From NCBI GenBank assembly GCA_934647945.1, contig CAKUFK010000004.1:1-64000 (forward strand): a DNA stretch of 64,000 bases, given 5' to 3'. A program made the translations under genes and the position numbers. A model generated the notes under the pieces. The model was not told the DNA's origin, ran no database searches, and saw only the letters and a list, made by a program, of their open reading frames with translations. Shown here piece after piece: positions 1 to 7,926 of the stretch; position 1 is the stretch's first letter; each line of letters starts with the position of its first letter. This stretch comes from an uncultured Eubacteriales bacterium. Its GTDB lineage: Bacteria > Bacillota > Clostridia > Oscillospirales > Acutalibacteraceae.

Positions 1-38
1 GGGTTCCCCTTCAGGGGCCCCCTCAAGAGCGCCTTGCT

Positions 39-67
39 ATCATACCATCCCTCCTCCCCTTTGTCAA
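39..67 (-). promoter_or_regulatory. Sigma-A-type promoter reading out of the window
   Basis: On the minus strand TTGACA (67-62) is followed after 17 bp by TATGAT (44-39). Transcription would run left, so it serves a gene or RNA that lies before position 1. It sits just beyond the end of the folate cluster, so the gene to the left has its own promoter. Confidence 0.7.
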
Positions 68-132
68 GCTCTTTTTTAAAAAAATGTAAGATTTTTTTGG
101 CCAGATGCCGGCTTTCTGTTTAATGGCCGGTT

Positions 133-630
133 TTATTCCTTTTTTCTCCAAAATCCGTCCTCGATTCGCACGACCCCGACCTGTCCCACCCTGCGGACCG
201 CTCCAGCTATATCCAACCCGAATCCCCATCCGTCCGGATGCAGTTCCAACAGCGGAATAAGGACGAATCCCCTCTCCATCACACGGGGATGCGGCAAGGT
301 AAGCTCCGGGTCGGCGGAACGCACATCCTCCATGAACAGAAGATCGACATCGATGACGCGGGGGGCATTCCGGAAAGTACGCACCCGGCCGAGTGCTGCT
401 TCGATCCCCAGGCAGGCGCCCAACAGGGCGCGGGGCGACAAAGATGTCTCCACCTCTGCGACGGCGTTGTAAAAGTCCGGCTGATCCGCATAGCCGACCG
501 GAGCTGTTCGGTACAGGGAGGAGACCGCCGTCACCCTAGTCCCGCACAAGGCGTCCAGGCTGTCCAGCGCCGCGCGGAGATATCCCCGGGAATCCCCCTG
601 GTTGCTCCCGAGCCCCAGGGCCGCCCTCAT
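133..630 (-). CDS. folK: 2-amino-4-hydroxy-6-hydroxymethyldihydropteridine pyrophosphokinase (HPPK)
   Basis: HPPK transfers pyrophosphate from ATP to 6-hydroxymethyl-dihydropterin, the step before dihydropteroate synthase in folate synthesis; it is cytosolic. The 165-residue protein begins GLGSNQGD (residues 6-13), has YRTAPVG (40-46) and QPDFYNAV (50-57), the HPPK signature APRVIDVDLLF (89-99) and LPHPRVMERGFVL (112-124). Length is normal. The ATG at 630 overlaps the end of folB by four bases (ATGA), so the two are translationally coupled. The frame is open for another 86 codons upstream, but that part is only the folB shadow. It is the last gene of folP-folB-folK; an A/T-rich stretch with a weak hairpin follows at about 70-130. 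Confidence 0.95.
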   Translation of the reverse strand: MRAALGLGSNQGDSRGYLRAALDSLDALCGTRVTAVSSLYRTAPVGYADQPDFYNAVAEVETSLSPRALLGACLGIEAALGRVRTFRNAPRVIDVDLLFMEDVRSADPELTLPHPRVMERGFVLIPLLELHPDGWGFGLDIAGAVRRVGQVGVVRIEDGFWRKKE

Positions 631-1019
631 GATTCCCTCCAGCGGGTGATTTCCACCGCCACATAGGCGAAGTCGGCGGCGATCGGCGCCCGTGGTTTTT
701 TCAGGCAAACCGTCACGCCCTCGGCCGGGAAGTCCGCCAGAATCCCCTCCGCCACCCGGGCGGCCACCCGCTCGATCAGGTCGTCTTTTTGCTCCTGCAT
801 GAGAGAAAGCACACGCCTGGCGACACGGGAATAATTGATCGTATCCTCCAGCCGGTCGGTCGCCCCAGCCCGGCGGATATCGGTCCACAGCGTGATGTCC
901 AGCTCGAACGGCTGCCCCTTTTCCTTTTCGGATTCCTTCACGCCATGATAGGCATACACCCGCAGGCCGCGGATCTGGATCTGATCCAAATCCTTTTTCT
1001 CCCGATGTTCCATTGTCAC
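627..1019 (-). CDS. folB: Dihydroneopterin aldolase
   Basis: Converts 7,8-dihydroneopterin to 6-hydroxymethyl-dihydropterin and glycolaldehyde in folate synthesis. Family marks: YAYHGVKESEKEKGQPFELD (22-41), the INYS stretch (61-64), LIERVAARVA (81-90) with the conserved Glu, and LKKPRAP (106-112) with the conserved Lys. About 130 residues, the usual size. The frame starts at GTG 1019, which overlaps the folP stop (GTGA); an in-frame ATG two codons later (1013) lies about 10 nt from GGAG and may be the true start. It sits between folP and folK with overlaps on both sides, so the three genes form one transcript. Confidence 0.94.
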   Translation of the reverse strand: MTMEHREKKDLDQIQIRGLRVYAYHGVKESEKEKGQPFELDITLWTDIRRAGATDRLEDTINYSRVARRVLSLMQEQKDDLIERVAARVAEGILADFPAEGVTVCLKKPRAPIAADFAYVAVEITRWRES

Positions 1020-1858
1020 CCGTCTCCTTCCTTCATCAAAGCATCCACAACCGCCGCCGCCCGGACAGCTTCAGCCACGTCATGCGCCCGCAGGATGCGG
1101 ACACCGTTCCACTGCGCGATACTGTGAAACGCGAGGGTCCCCGGCAGCCGCTCACAAAGCGGAACCGTCTCCCCGACGCATTCCCCTACCACCCGTTTCC
1201 GGGAGGCTCCAACGAGCAGCGCCGTCTCCGGCAGGCCCGCCGTGAGCCGCTTCAGATTGGAGACCAGGCGGCGGTCCCCCTCCCGGGTCTTGCCGAACCC
1301 GATACCCGGGTCCAGGCAGATCTGCCGGGGATCGAGTCCCACTCGGGCGGCCCTGTCCAGCGCCCGCTCAAAAAAAACGCGGACGGTTTGCAGAACATCC
1401 TCGCCGGTTCCCGTGTCGTCCGCGCCGTCTCCCGCGTGCATCAAGATAAGACCTGCGCCTGTCCGGGCGGCCAGCTCCATCATGCCGTTGTCCAGCCGGC
1501 CGGATACGTCGTTGAGGATCGAGGCCCCCTCAAGCAGGGCGGCCTGCGCGACGTCCGGATAGTAGGTATCGACCGAAATCGGAATGCGTATCGGCCCTTT
1601 GAGCAAACGGAGCACCGGGAGCAGACGCTCCTTCTCCTCCTCAGGCGATACGGGGATATGTCCGGGGCGGGTGGACTGGGCCCCCACGTCGAGGATTCCT
1701 GCCCCCTGCTCCTGAATCTGAAGCGCGTGTTCCAGAGCTTTTTCCGGCAAAAGATACCGTCCGCCGTCGGAAAAGCTGTCGGGGGTCACGTTCAAAATCC
1801 CCATAACGATGGTCCGGTCCAGATCCAGATGTCCGGACCGATGGAAAAACGTCTGCAT
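1016..1858 (-). CDS. folP: Dihydropteroate synthase
   Basis: Condenses p-aminobenzoate with the HPPK product to give dihydropteroate; it is the sulfonamide target. Motifs along 280 residues: GILNVTPDSFSDGG (20-33), GAQSTRPG (59-66), SVDTY (95-99), ILNDVSG (114-120), LDPGIGFGKT (182-191), GASRKR (217-222) and VRILRAHDV (253-261). This is a complete TIM-barrel enzyme of normal length. AAGGAGGAG precedes the ATG closely. First gene of folP-folB-folK, read from a minus-strand promoter at 1896-1924. The first pathway enzyme, folE, is about 9 kb away on the other strand. Confidence 0.96.
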   Translation of the reverse strand: MQTFFHRSGHLDLDRTIVMGILNVTPDSFSDGGRYLLPEKALEHALQIQEQGAGILDVGAQSTRPGHIPVSPEEEKERLLPVLRLLKGPIRIPISVDTYYPDVAQAALLEGASILNDVSGRLDNGMMELAARTGAGLILMHAGDGADDTGTGEDVLQTVRVFFERALDRAARVGLDPRQICLDPGIGFGKTREGDRRLVSNLKRLTAGLPETALLVGASRKRVVGECVGETVPLCERLPGTLAFHSIAQWNGVRILRAHDVAEAVRAAAVVDALMKEGDG

Positions 1859-1895
1859 AGGCTCCTCCTTATCCCTTTACCCCATATTTAGACGA

Positions 1896-1924
1896 ATATT
1901 ATCGCATTTGCTTGACTTTGTCCA
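1896..1924 (-). promoter_or_regulatory. Promoter for folP-folB-folK
   Basis: Minus strand TGGACA (1924-1919), 17-bp spacer, TAATAT (1901-1896), about 38 bp before the folP start. It interleaves with the opposite-strand promoter at 1912-1940, so the two divergent transcription units probably compete or are co-controlled. Confidence 0.6.
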
Positions 1925-1940
1925 CATTTTATTATATATA
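1912..1940 (+). promoter_or_regulatory. Promoter for the lipoprotein gene at 1979
   Basis: TTGACT (1912-1917), 17-bp spacer, TATATA (1935-1940). It overlaps the folP promoter on the other strand. Confidence 0.55.
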
Positions 1941-1978
1941 TGGAAATAAGCCAAGTTAGAAAGGGGTCAAAAATCATC

Positions 1979-2593
1979 ATGAAGAAAGTGCTCGGTATCA
2001 GCGCGGCCATGATACTGCTCCTGGCGGCGGCAACCGGCTGCGGGGAACAGCCATCCGGCGGAGCTTCCTCCGGGACGGATACGTCGGGCACCTCTGCCAC
2101 AACTGCCCCCACCACGCAGGCTACGGAGGCACCGTCCGCGCAGGCCGGCAAAATCGTTGACAATGTGTATACCAGCGAAGATTCCAGCTACCAGATAACG
2201 GTTCCGGACGGTTGGAAAGTTACCTACGCTATCGCGGGGATCGTCGAATTTGTCGCCGGGGATTATTCCACGACGGTGGATAGCTTCTCCGTCACAGTGA
2301 CCCCTGGGACCATCCCTCCGGGGAGCGCGGATGACATGAAAGAAATCTATGCGGAAACCTTCCAGCAGTGGGGGGAAGGCTTTGAATGGATGGATTTCGA
2401 TTCCGTAGAGGTCAACGGACTGACCGGCCTGAAGATGAACTATAAGCTGACCGTAGCCGGTGTCAACGCGGAATATTATCAGACCATGCTGAGCAAGGAC
2501 GGCACCTTGTATGCGCTCACCGCCGTTTTCAACGGAGACGCCGCCGCGAAACAGGCCCTGATCGACAGCATCGGCTCCTTCAAAGCCCTTTAA
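1979..2593 (+). CDS. Secreted lipoprotein, PsbP/DUF-like domain, unknown function
   Basis: 204 residues. The N-terminus is a lipoprotein signal: MKK, a hydrophobic stretch and a lipobox ending AATGC, so it should be anchored to the outer face of the membrane. A Ser/Thr/Ala/Gly-rich linker of about 35 residues follows, then a compact domain beginning near YTSEDSSYQITVPDGWK, a pattern common in small extracellular clostridial lipoproteins. ATG 1979 is chosen over an upstream in-frame ATG (1940) because GAAAGGGG precedes it and the signal peptide begins there. Monocistronic: its own promoter and a strong terminator flank it. It resembles the lipoprotein at 35193 in layout (lipobox, low-complexity linker, PEGW/PDGW start of domain). 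No function can be assigned. Confidence 0.8.
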   Translation: MKKVLGISAAMILLLAAATGCGEQPSGGASSGTDTSGTSATTAPTTQATEAPSAQAGKIVDNVYTSEDSSYQITVPDGWKVTYAIAGIVEFVAGDYSTTVDSFSVTVTPGTIPPGSADDMKEIYAETFQQWGEGFEWMDFDSVEVNGLTGLKMNYKLTVAGVNAEYYQTMLSKDGTLYALTAVFNGDAAAKQALIDSIGSFKAL

Positions 2594-2604
2594 TTGGATC
2601 CAGG

Positions 2605-2637
2605 AACCAGCCGCACGGTTGTGCGGCTGGTTTTTTA
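2605..2637 (+). terminator. Rho-independent terminator of the lipoprotein gene
   Basis: Perfect 12-bp stem (2605-2616 with 2621-2632), GGTT loop, followed by a T-run. Confidence 0.9.
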
Positions 2638-2694
2638 TCTCCCTTCCGCACCGCTGCGGCGAGTTCGCCAACACCTCAAATAAGATCCGCATAC

Positions 2695-2733
2695 CAGAAG
2701 CGGGATGAATACGATGTATTCATCCCGCTTCTG
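2695..2733 (-). terminator. Long perfect hairpin downstream of pyrG
   Basis: 18-bp perfect stem (2695-2712 with 2716-2733) around a 3-nt loop. No clean U-tract follows on the minus strand, so it may be a terminator or an mRNA 3-prime stabiliser. A shorter hairpin (2760-2782) abuts the pyrG stop codon. Confidence 0.6.
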
Positions 2734-2782
2734 ACGGCCGCCGCATCCGGCGCCGGAAGCTCACGGGAAGAAGCCCCGTGAG

Positions 2783-4387
2783 TTATCGTCCTTGTCTCCT
2801 TTTCACCGCCGCGGCAATCAAGCCGCGGAACAGCGGATGGGGCCGGTTGGGCCGGGATTTGAACTCAGGATGGAACTGGCAGGCCACAAACCAGGGATGG
2901 TCAGGCAGCTCGATCATTTCAACGATATGCTTGTCCGGCGATATACCGGCGAGCAGCATTCCCTTCTCCTCCATCTCTTCCCGGTAATCGTTATTGAATT
3001 CATACCGGTGGCGGTGGCGCTCGTAAATGAGCTCCTCGCCGTATTCGCCATATGCCTTGGAGCGGATATCCAGAACACAGGGATACTGCCCCAGCCGCAT
3101 GGTGCCTCCCCGCTGGTCCACATCCCGCTGGTCCGGCATCAGATCGATGACGTTGTGGGTCGTCGTCGGGTCGATTTCGGTCGTATGCGCATCCGTATAC
3201 CCCAACACGTGGCGGGCAAATTCCACCACCGCGATCTGCATACCCAGGCAAATGCCCAGGTACGGGATCCCGTTTTCACGGGCGTAGCGGGCGGCGGCGA
3301 TCTTGCCGTCGATGCCGCGGCTGCCGAAGCCGCCCGGCACCAGGATGCCGTCGGCCGGCCCCAGCACCTCCCGCGCATTGTGATCGGTCAGGGTTTCCGC
3401 GTCGATCCATCGGATATCCACGGCCGCGTGGCTCGGGATGCCGCCGTGCTTGAGCGCCTCCGCGATACTCAGATACGCATCGTGCAGCTCGACGTATTTG
3501 CCCACCAGCGCGATGGTGACAGTCACCTCGGGATGGCGGAGGGTGTCCACCATCTTCTCCCACTCGGTCAGATCCAGGGGCGGCTCGCCGAGCCCCAAGC
3601 CCTTGCAGACGATGGAAGCGAGCCCCTCCTCCTCGAGGGCGAGGGGCGCCTCATACAACAGCGGAACGTCGCAGTTGGCGATGACATTCTCCCGCGGGAC
3701 GTTGCAGAACAGGGCCACCTTGTCCTTGAGTTCCCGGGAGATAGGCTGCTCGGCACGGCAAACGATGATATCGGGCTGGATGCCCAGGGAGAGCAGCTCC
3801 TTGACCGAATGCTGGGTCGGCTTGGTCTTCATCTCCTGCGAAGCCGCGATATAGGGCATGAGGGTGACATGGAGGAAGAGGCAATTCTGCCGGCCGTGCT
3901 GGACAGCGAACTGGCGGATGGCCTCCAGGAAGGGTAGGCCCTCGATATCGCCGACCGTACCGCCGATTTCCACGATGTGCACGTCGTATTTGTCCGCGTC
4001 CAGGGCAATGCGGCGCTTGATCTCATCGGTGATATGGGGAATAACTTGGACAGTCCCGCCGTCGTAATCCCCCTGCCGTTCCTTCTGCAGCACGTTCCAG
4101 TAGACCTTGCCCGAGGTCACCGAACTGTTCTGGGAGAGGCTGACGTCGATAAACCGCTCGTAATGCCCCAAATCCAGATCGGTCTCGGCGCCGTCGTCGG
4201 TGACGAACACTTCCCCGTGCTGGATCGGGTTCATGGTACCCGGGTCGATATTCAGATACGGGTCGAGCTTCTTGACCGACACGCTCAGTCCCCTGCATTT
4301 GAGCAGGCGGCCGAGCGACGCGGCGGTGATCCCCTTCCCGAGGCCCGACACCACGCCTCCGGTGACAAATACGTATTTTGCTGCCAT
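2783..4387 (-). CDS. pyrG: CTP synthase (glutamine hydrolysing)
   Basis: Makes CTP from UTP, ATP and glutamine. The 534 residues show the N-terminal synthetase domain (VSGLGKGITAASLG, 13-26; DPYLNIDPGTMNP, 42-54) and a C-terminal class I amidotransferase domain with oxyanion stretch PGGFGSRG (351-358), nucleophile Cys380 in GICLGMQ, and His506/Glu508 in FHPEF. All key residues are present. GAGGAGGAG precedes ATG 4387. It lies 12 nt after hisF in the same direction, so hisH-hisF-pyrG look co-transcribed. Confidence 0.98.
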   Translation of the reverse strand: MAAKYVFVTGGVVSGLGKGITAASLGRLLKCRGLSVSVKKLDPYLNIDPGTMNPIQHGEVFVTDDGAETDLDLGHYERFIDVSLSQNSSVTSGKVYWNVLQKERQGDYDGGTVQVIPHITDEIKRRIALDADKYDVHIVEIGGTVGDIEGLPFLEAIRQFAVQHGRQNCLFLHVTLMPYIAASQEMKTKPTQHSVKELLSLGIQPDIIVCRAEQPISRELKDKVALFCNVPRENVIANCDVPLLYEAPLALEEEGLASIVCKGLGLGEPPLDLTEWEKMVDTLRHPEVTVTIALVGKYVELHDAYLSIAEALKHGGIPSHAAVDIRWIDAETLTDHNAREVLGPADGILVPGGFGSRGIDGKIAAARYARENGIPYLGICLGMQIAVVEFARHVLGYTDAHTTEIDPTTTHNVIDLMPDQRDVDQRGGTMRLGQYPCVLDIRSKAYGEYGEELIYERHRHRYEFNNDYREEMEEKGMLLAGISPDKHIVEMIELPDHPWFVACQFHPEFKSRPNRPHPLFRGLIAAAVKRRQGR

Positions 4388-4399
4388 GTTGCTCCTCCT

Positions 4400-5167
4400 C
4401 TATTTCACCACTGGACGAATCGGGATTCCCCGGGCGGCCAGATAGGTTTTCAGCGCGCCGATATCCACTTCATGATAATGGAACAGGGAGGCGGCCAAAA
4501 CGGCATCAGCCTTCCCCTGCAGCAGGGCCTCGGCAAAATGCTCCATGCACCCTGCGCCGCCGGAGGCGATGACAGGGATGCCCACCCGTTCGGACACCGC
4601 GGCGGTCAGCTCCAAATCGTAGCCCGCCTTGGTCCCGTCGCAGTCCATGCTGGTCAGCAGGATCTCACCTGCGCCGAGCTTTTCCGCCCGGACCGCCCAC
4701 TCGAGAGCGTCCAGGCCGGTGTTCAGGCGGCCTCCGTGCTTGTACACATCCCAGCCGCCGCCTTCCCTGCGCCGGGCGTCGATGGCGACAACAACGCACT
4801 GGCTGCCGAAGCGTTCGGCCGCTTCAGAGATGAGCCCCGGCCGTTCGATCGCGGCGGAGTTGATGCTGATCTTATCGGCCCCCTGGCGGAGGATGTCGTG
4901 GAAATCCTCTACCGTCCGGATACCGCCGCCCACCGTAAAGGGGATGGACAGCTGCTCGGCCACCCGGGCGGCCAAATCCACCACGGTCGCGCGGCCCTCA
5001 TGGGTGGCCGTGATGTCGAGAAACACCACCTCGTCGGCACCCTCCCGGGAATAGGCGGCGGCCACTTCAACCGGGTCACCCGCATCCCGCAGATCCACGA
5101 AATTGACGCCCTTGACCACACGGCCGTCCTTGATATCCAGGCAGGGGATGATCCGTTTGGCATACAT
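4400..5167 (-). CDS. hisF: Imidazole glycerol phosphate synthase, cyclase subunit
   Basis: The cyclase half of IGP synthase, which turns PRFAR plus ammonia into IGP and AICAR in histidine synthesis. 255 residues, (beta/alpha)8 barrel. The two catalytic aspartates are in place: Asp11 (RIIPCLDIKDGRVVKGVNF) and Asp130 (VVVAIDARR). The phosphate-binding TVGGGIR (78-84) and ASGGAG (201-206) loops are intact. It overlaps hisH by one base. The rest of the his pathway is not in this window. The sequence is of canonical HisF type rather than the WbuZ-like sugar-modifying type. Confidence 0.96.
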   Translation of the reverse strand: MYAKRIIPCLDIKDGRVVKGVNFVDLRDAGDPVEVAAAYSREGADEVVFLDITATHEGRATVVDLAARVAEQLSIPFTVGGGIRTVEDFHDILRQGADKISINSAAIERPGLISEAAERFGSQCVVVAIDARRREGGGWDVYKHGGRLNTGLDALEWAVRAEKLGAGEILLTSMDCDGTKAGYDLELTAAVSERVGIPVIASGGAGCMEHFAEALLQGKADAVLAASLFHYHEVDIGALKTYLAARGIPIRPVVK

Positions 5168-5784
5168 CAGGCCGTCCCCCTCACCATCTCTACAAAATTC
5201 GCCAGCAGCTTCTGCCCTACATCCCCCGATTTTTCCGGGTGGAACTGGAAGCCCAGGATACGGCCCCGCTGTACGGCCGCATGGAACGGCACACCGTAAT
5301 CCGTCACGGCGAGCACATCGGCGGGATCGGCGGCTTTGCAGGCGTAAGAATGAACGAAATACACATACGGCTCCTCCGGCAGCCCCTTAAACAGCGGGCT
5401 CGGCTTGGCCGGGGTCAGGCTGTTCCAGCCCATATGGGGGATTTTGAGGCCGCAGCCGGGCAGGCGCCGGACCTCTCCGGGGATCAGCCCCAGCCCGGGC
5501 ACCCCGGGCCCTTCCTCGCTGCCGTCGAGCAGCAGCTGCATCCCCAGGCAGATCCCCAGCAGCGGCCGGCCCGCACCCACGGCTTCCAGCACGGCTGGGA
5601 TCGTGCCGCTGCGGCCAAGCGCCGCCATGGCATCGGAAAACGCGCCGACACCGGGCAGGATCAGGCCGTCGGCCAGCGCCAGCATGTCGGGATCGGCAGT
5701 CACCCGCGTATGGACGCCCAGCCTGGCAAGGGCGAGCTCTACGCTGCGGAGATTGCCCGCCCCATAATCCACAATGGCAATCAA
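5167..5784 (-). CDS. hisH: Imidazole glycerol phosphate synthase, glutaminase subunit
   Basis: Supplies ammonia to HisF by hydrolysing glutamine. 205 residues with the triad Cys79 (LLGICLGMQLL), His182 and Glu184 (FQFHPEKSG), plus ILPGVGAF (42-49) and IPHMGWN (115-121). The start is a TTG at 5784, supported by a GGAGAGAGG site just upstream and by the family N-terminus (M)IAIVDYGAGN. It begins the hisH-hisF-pyrG run; the gene before it, the glycosyltransferase at 6021, is in the same direction but 236 nt away. Confidence 0.95.
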   Translation of the reverse strand: MIAIVDYGAGNLRSVELALARLGVHTRVTADPDMLALADGLILPGVGAFSDAMAALGRSGTIPAVLEAVGAGRPLLGICLGMQLLLDGSEEGPGVPGLGLIPGEVRRLPGCGLKIPHMGWNSLTPAKPSPLFKGLPEEPYVYFVHSYACKAADPADVLAVTDYGVPFHAAVQRGRILGFQFHPEKSGDVGQKLLANFVEMVRGTA

Positions 5785-6020
5785 ATCCGCCTCTCTCCTT
5801 CCTCACGGGGCCTCCCGGTCCGGGGCACCTCCCGGCGTCCGGCGGTTTCTCCCTATAAAGAGAGCTCCGCTTTCCCGTCCCTGCCGGTCAGGAAATCCAC
5901 CCGACAAAAAATACCTTTTTATTTTACCATCCTTCCCGTCATGGGTCAAGCACAACTTCCGGTTCCAACCGCCTTTTAAATTCTGCCCTCCACCGCCGTT
6001 TTCCGATTGGCGGCGGCGTT

Positions 6021-7130
6021 TCACCGACGCGAAGACTGTTGAATGCCCTTTTTGTCCTTTTGGCCGAACACCCAGTTCCGCTCCACCTGAAAGCTGAGGA
6101 CGAAGAGCAGCAGATCCACGGGGATTTTCAGCGCCACCTCGCTGATTTTGAACCAACTGTGGAGAAAGTAGACGCCAAAGGCCGAACCGGCCAGCACCAC
6201 GAGGCAGATGGCGTAATACCGGGTGAGCGCCGGGACACTGCGTTCCTTGTACTGAAAAACCTGGTTTTTGTTGGTCAGGAAGTTAAACAAAGAGGAGACC
6301 AGCCGTGCTCCCAGCGTCGCATAAAAGATATAGAGCTGCGGAGCGCGGTCCTCCAGCAGATAGACGAACAGCGCAAACAGCAGGATATCCAACAAAAAAG
6401 AGGTCAGCGAAGACAGGATAAACCGGGTGAAAACCGAATAAACCCGAACGGAATCGAGCAGGGGATTGAAATGAGAAGAGCGGTTTTCCTCGATGTACAC
6501 GGTTTCGATCGGCACCTCCCGGATCGGGATCTGCCGCTCATCCGCTTCGATGAGCATGTTCATTTCATATTCGAACCGCTCCCCCTTGACCGGTAGAAAA
6601 GCCTCCATCAGCCGCTTCGACATTCCACGCAGGCCGGTCTGGGTATCTGAGACCTTCAGCCCGCAGAGAAAACTGAACACCCGGCGGGTCAACTGGTTTC
6701 CAAACCGGCTGCGGGCGGGCACTCCGCTCTCGTTAAAATCGCGGCATCCCAGGATCAGGCTGTCCGGGTGATCCAGGAGCGCCCTGGCACAAGCCGCCAC
6801 ATCCTTTGCTTTGTGCTGCCCGTCGGCGTCCACGGTCACGACGCCGGCACAGGCGGGATAGGTGTTCAGAATATACATGAAAGCGGTTTTGAGTGCCCGC
6901 CCCTTTCCCAAATTAATGGGATGCCGCAGCAATTCGCAGCCGCATTCGCTCTTCACCCGGGCAAAAACGGGAGCCGTTTCTTCACGGCTTCCATCGTCCA
7001 GCACCAGGATCCGTGTAAAGCCCTCCTCCCGAAGGCTGCGGACGGTCGAGAGCAGTTTATCGTCCGGATTCAGCGACGGGATGAAAACAATCACATCCTT
7101 TAGATATGACGGACGGCCCTCGTCGGTCAT
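6021..7130 (-). CDS. GT2 glycosyltransferase fused to a GtrA-like membrane domain
   Basis: 369 residues. Residues about 10-225 are a DPM1-like GT-A glycosyltransferase: VIVFIPSLNP, VLDDGS (43-48), the metal-binding DADGQH (101-106) and TQTGLRGMS (164-171). Residues about 235-355 form four hydrophobic segments typical of GtrA (teichoic acid / polyprenyl-sugar flipping family). The usual job of such fusions is to make a polyprenyl-phosphate sugar and help it across the membrane for cell-wall glycan decoration; this is an inference from the families. A weak site GGAAGGG precedes ATG 7130. It stands alone between gaps of about 240 and 800 nt. Confidence 0.85.
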   Translation of the reverse strand: MTDEGRPSYLKDVIVFIPSLNPDDKLLSTVRSLREEGFTRILVLDDGSREETAPVFARVKSECGCELLRHPINLGKGRALKTAFMYILNTYPACAGVVTVDADGQHKAKDVAACARALLDHPDSLILGCRDFNESGVPARSRFGNQLTRRVFSFLCGLKVSDTQTGLRGMSKRLMEAFLPVKGERFEYEMNMLIEADERQIPIREVPIETVYIEENRSSHFNPLLDSVRVYSVFTRFILSSLTSFLLDILLFALFVYLLEDRAPQLYIFYATLGARLVSSLFNFLTNKNQVFQYKERSVPALTRYYAICLVVLAGSAFGVYFLHSWFKISEVALKIPVDLLLFVLSFQVERNWVFGQKDKKGIQQSSRR

Positions 7131-7926
7131 GGCCCTTCCACTTCCTTTCGTCTGGCGGCCCGGCCCACATCCCGGCTGCCTGAACCTTTGGATTCAGTGT
7201 AGCACGGTTTCGGCCATCCCGCAAGATCCCCCGCTGCTCGTGCCGCTTCAAATCATAAGCCCCTGGCATCCAATGGGCGCCTTGGAACTTCATCACACCG
7301 GAGCTCTTCTTTTATACAGAAAGTCCTATGTACGGTTATAATTTTATAAAATGATGCCCCCCAGACTCCCGGGGCCCCGGGCCCCCTTGTTATATGAACG
7401 TCGGTTCAGGAGATGCCGTACCCGTCGATTTTTATGAAGAGAAAATCGGCAAATTCTCCGGGGGCCTGGGGGCAAAGCCCCCGGCGTCTCTTTGCGTCCT
7501 TTCTCCACGCGGAGAAAGGACGTGACCGCGCATTGGATATCCCTTTTCATTAGGACAGCGTTTTATATGCGCGGACAAACTCCAACACGCCCTGCAAAAA
7601 CGGGTCTGGCCTGCGGGCCCCTTCTTTACACAAAGAAAGGGGGAAAAGAAGCGCCAGGGGGAGCCCCTCCTGGACCTTCCCCAGGTATTTTGATTTTTAG
7701 GGCCATTGTGGGACACCACAATGGCCGGTGACCGGCCCCAGTGCCCGTCCGTATAGAGGGCCCTTCAGGGGTCGGTCCGGAGTTCTTTTTAGGAAAGCCG
7801 GCGGGTACGGAATCTTTTGAACCAACGCCCATACATAAAGGGGCTGCCGCCCCGAGGGCTTGGGTGGCTATAAAATCATAGGTTTCTCATCATAAAACCC
7901 GACGGGCTGCCACGCGAGGAGTTGCT
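7131..7926. other. About 800 nt without a convincing gene
   Basis: GC-rich tract. Several short frames are open on both strands, but their products are proline/glycine/arginine-rich with no domain or ribosome-binding site. It contains multiple G-run/C-run inverted repeats (for example around 7455-7500 and 7645-7685) in a style recurring in other gaps of this window (46860-46915). Possibly degenerate intergenic repeat or decayed mobile DNA; nothing firmer is visible. Confidence 0.4.

Noticed and set aside
1859..1978. Folate riboswitch before folP
   Set aside because: The gap is only 120 nt, is filled by two divergent promoters, and shows no THF riboswitch core.
4400..5784. hisH/hisF as WbuY/WbuZ-type sugar amidotransferase genes
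   Set aside because: HisF keeps both catalytic aspartates and the canonical N-terminus; no surface-polysaccharide amination genes are close.
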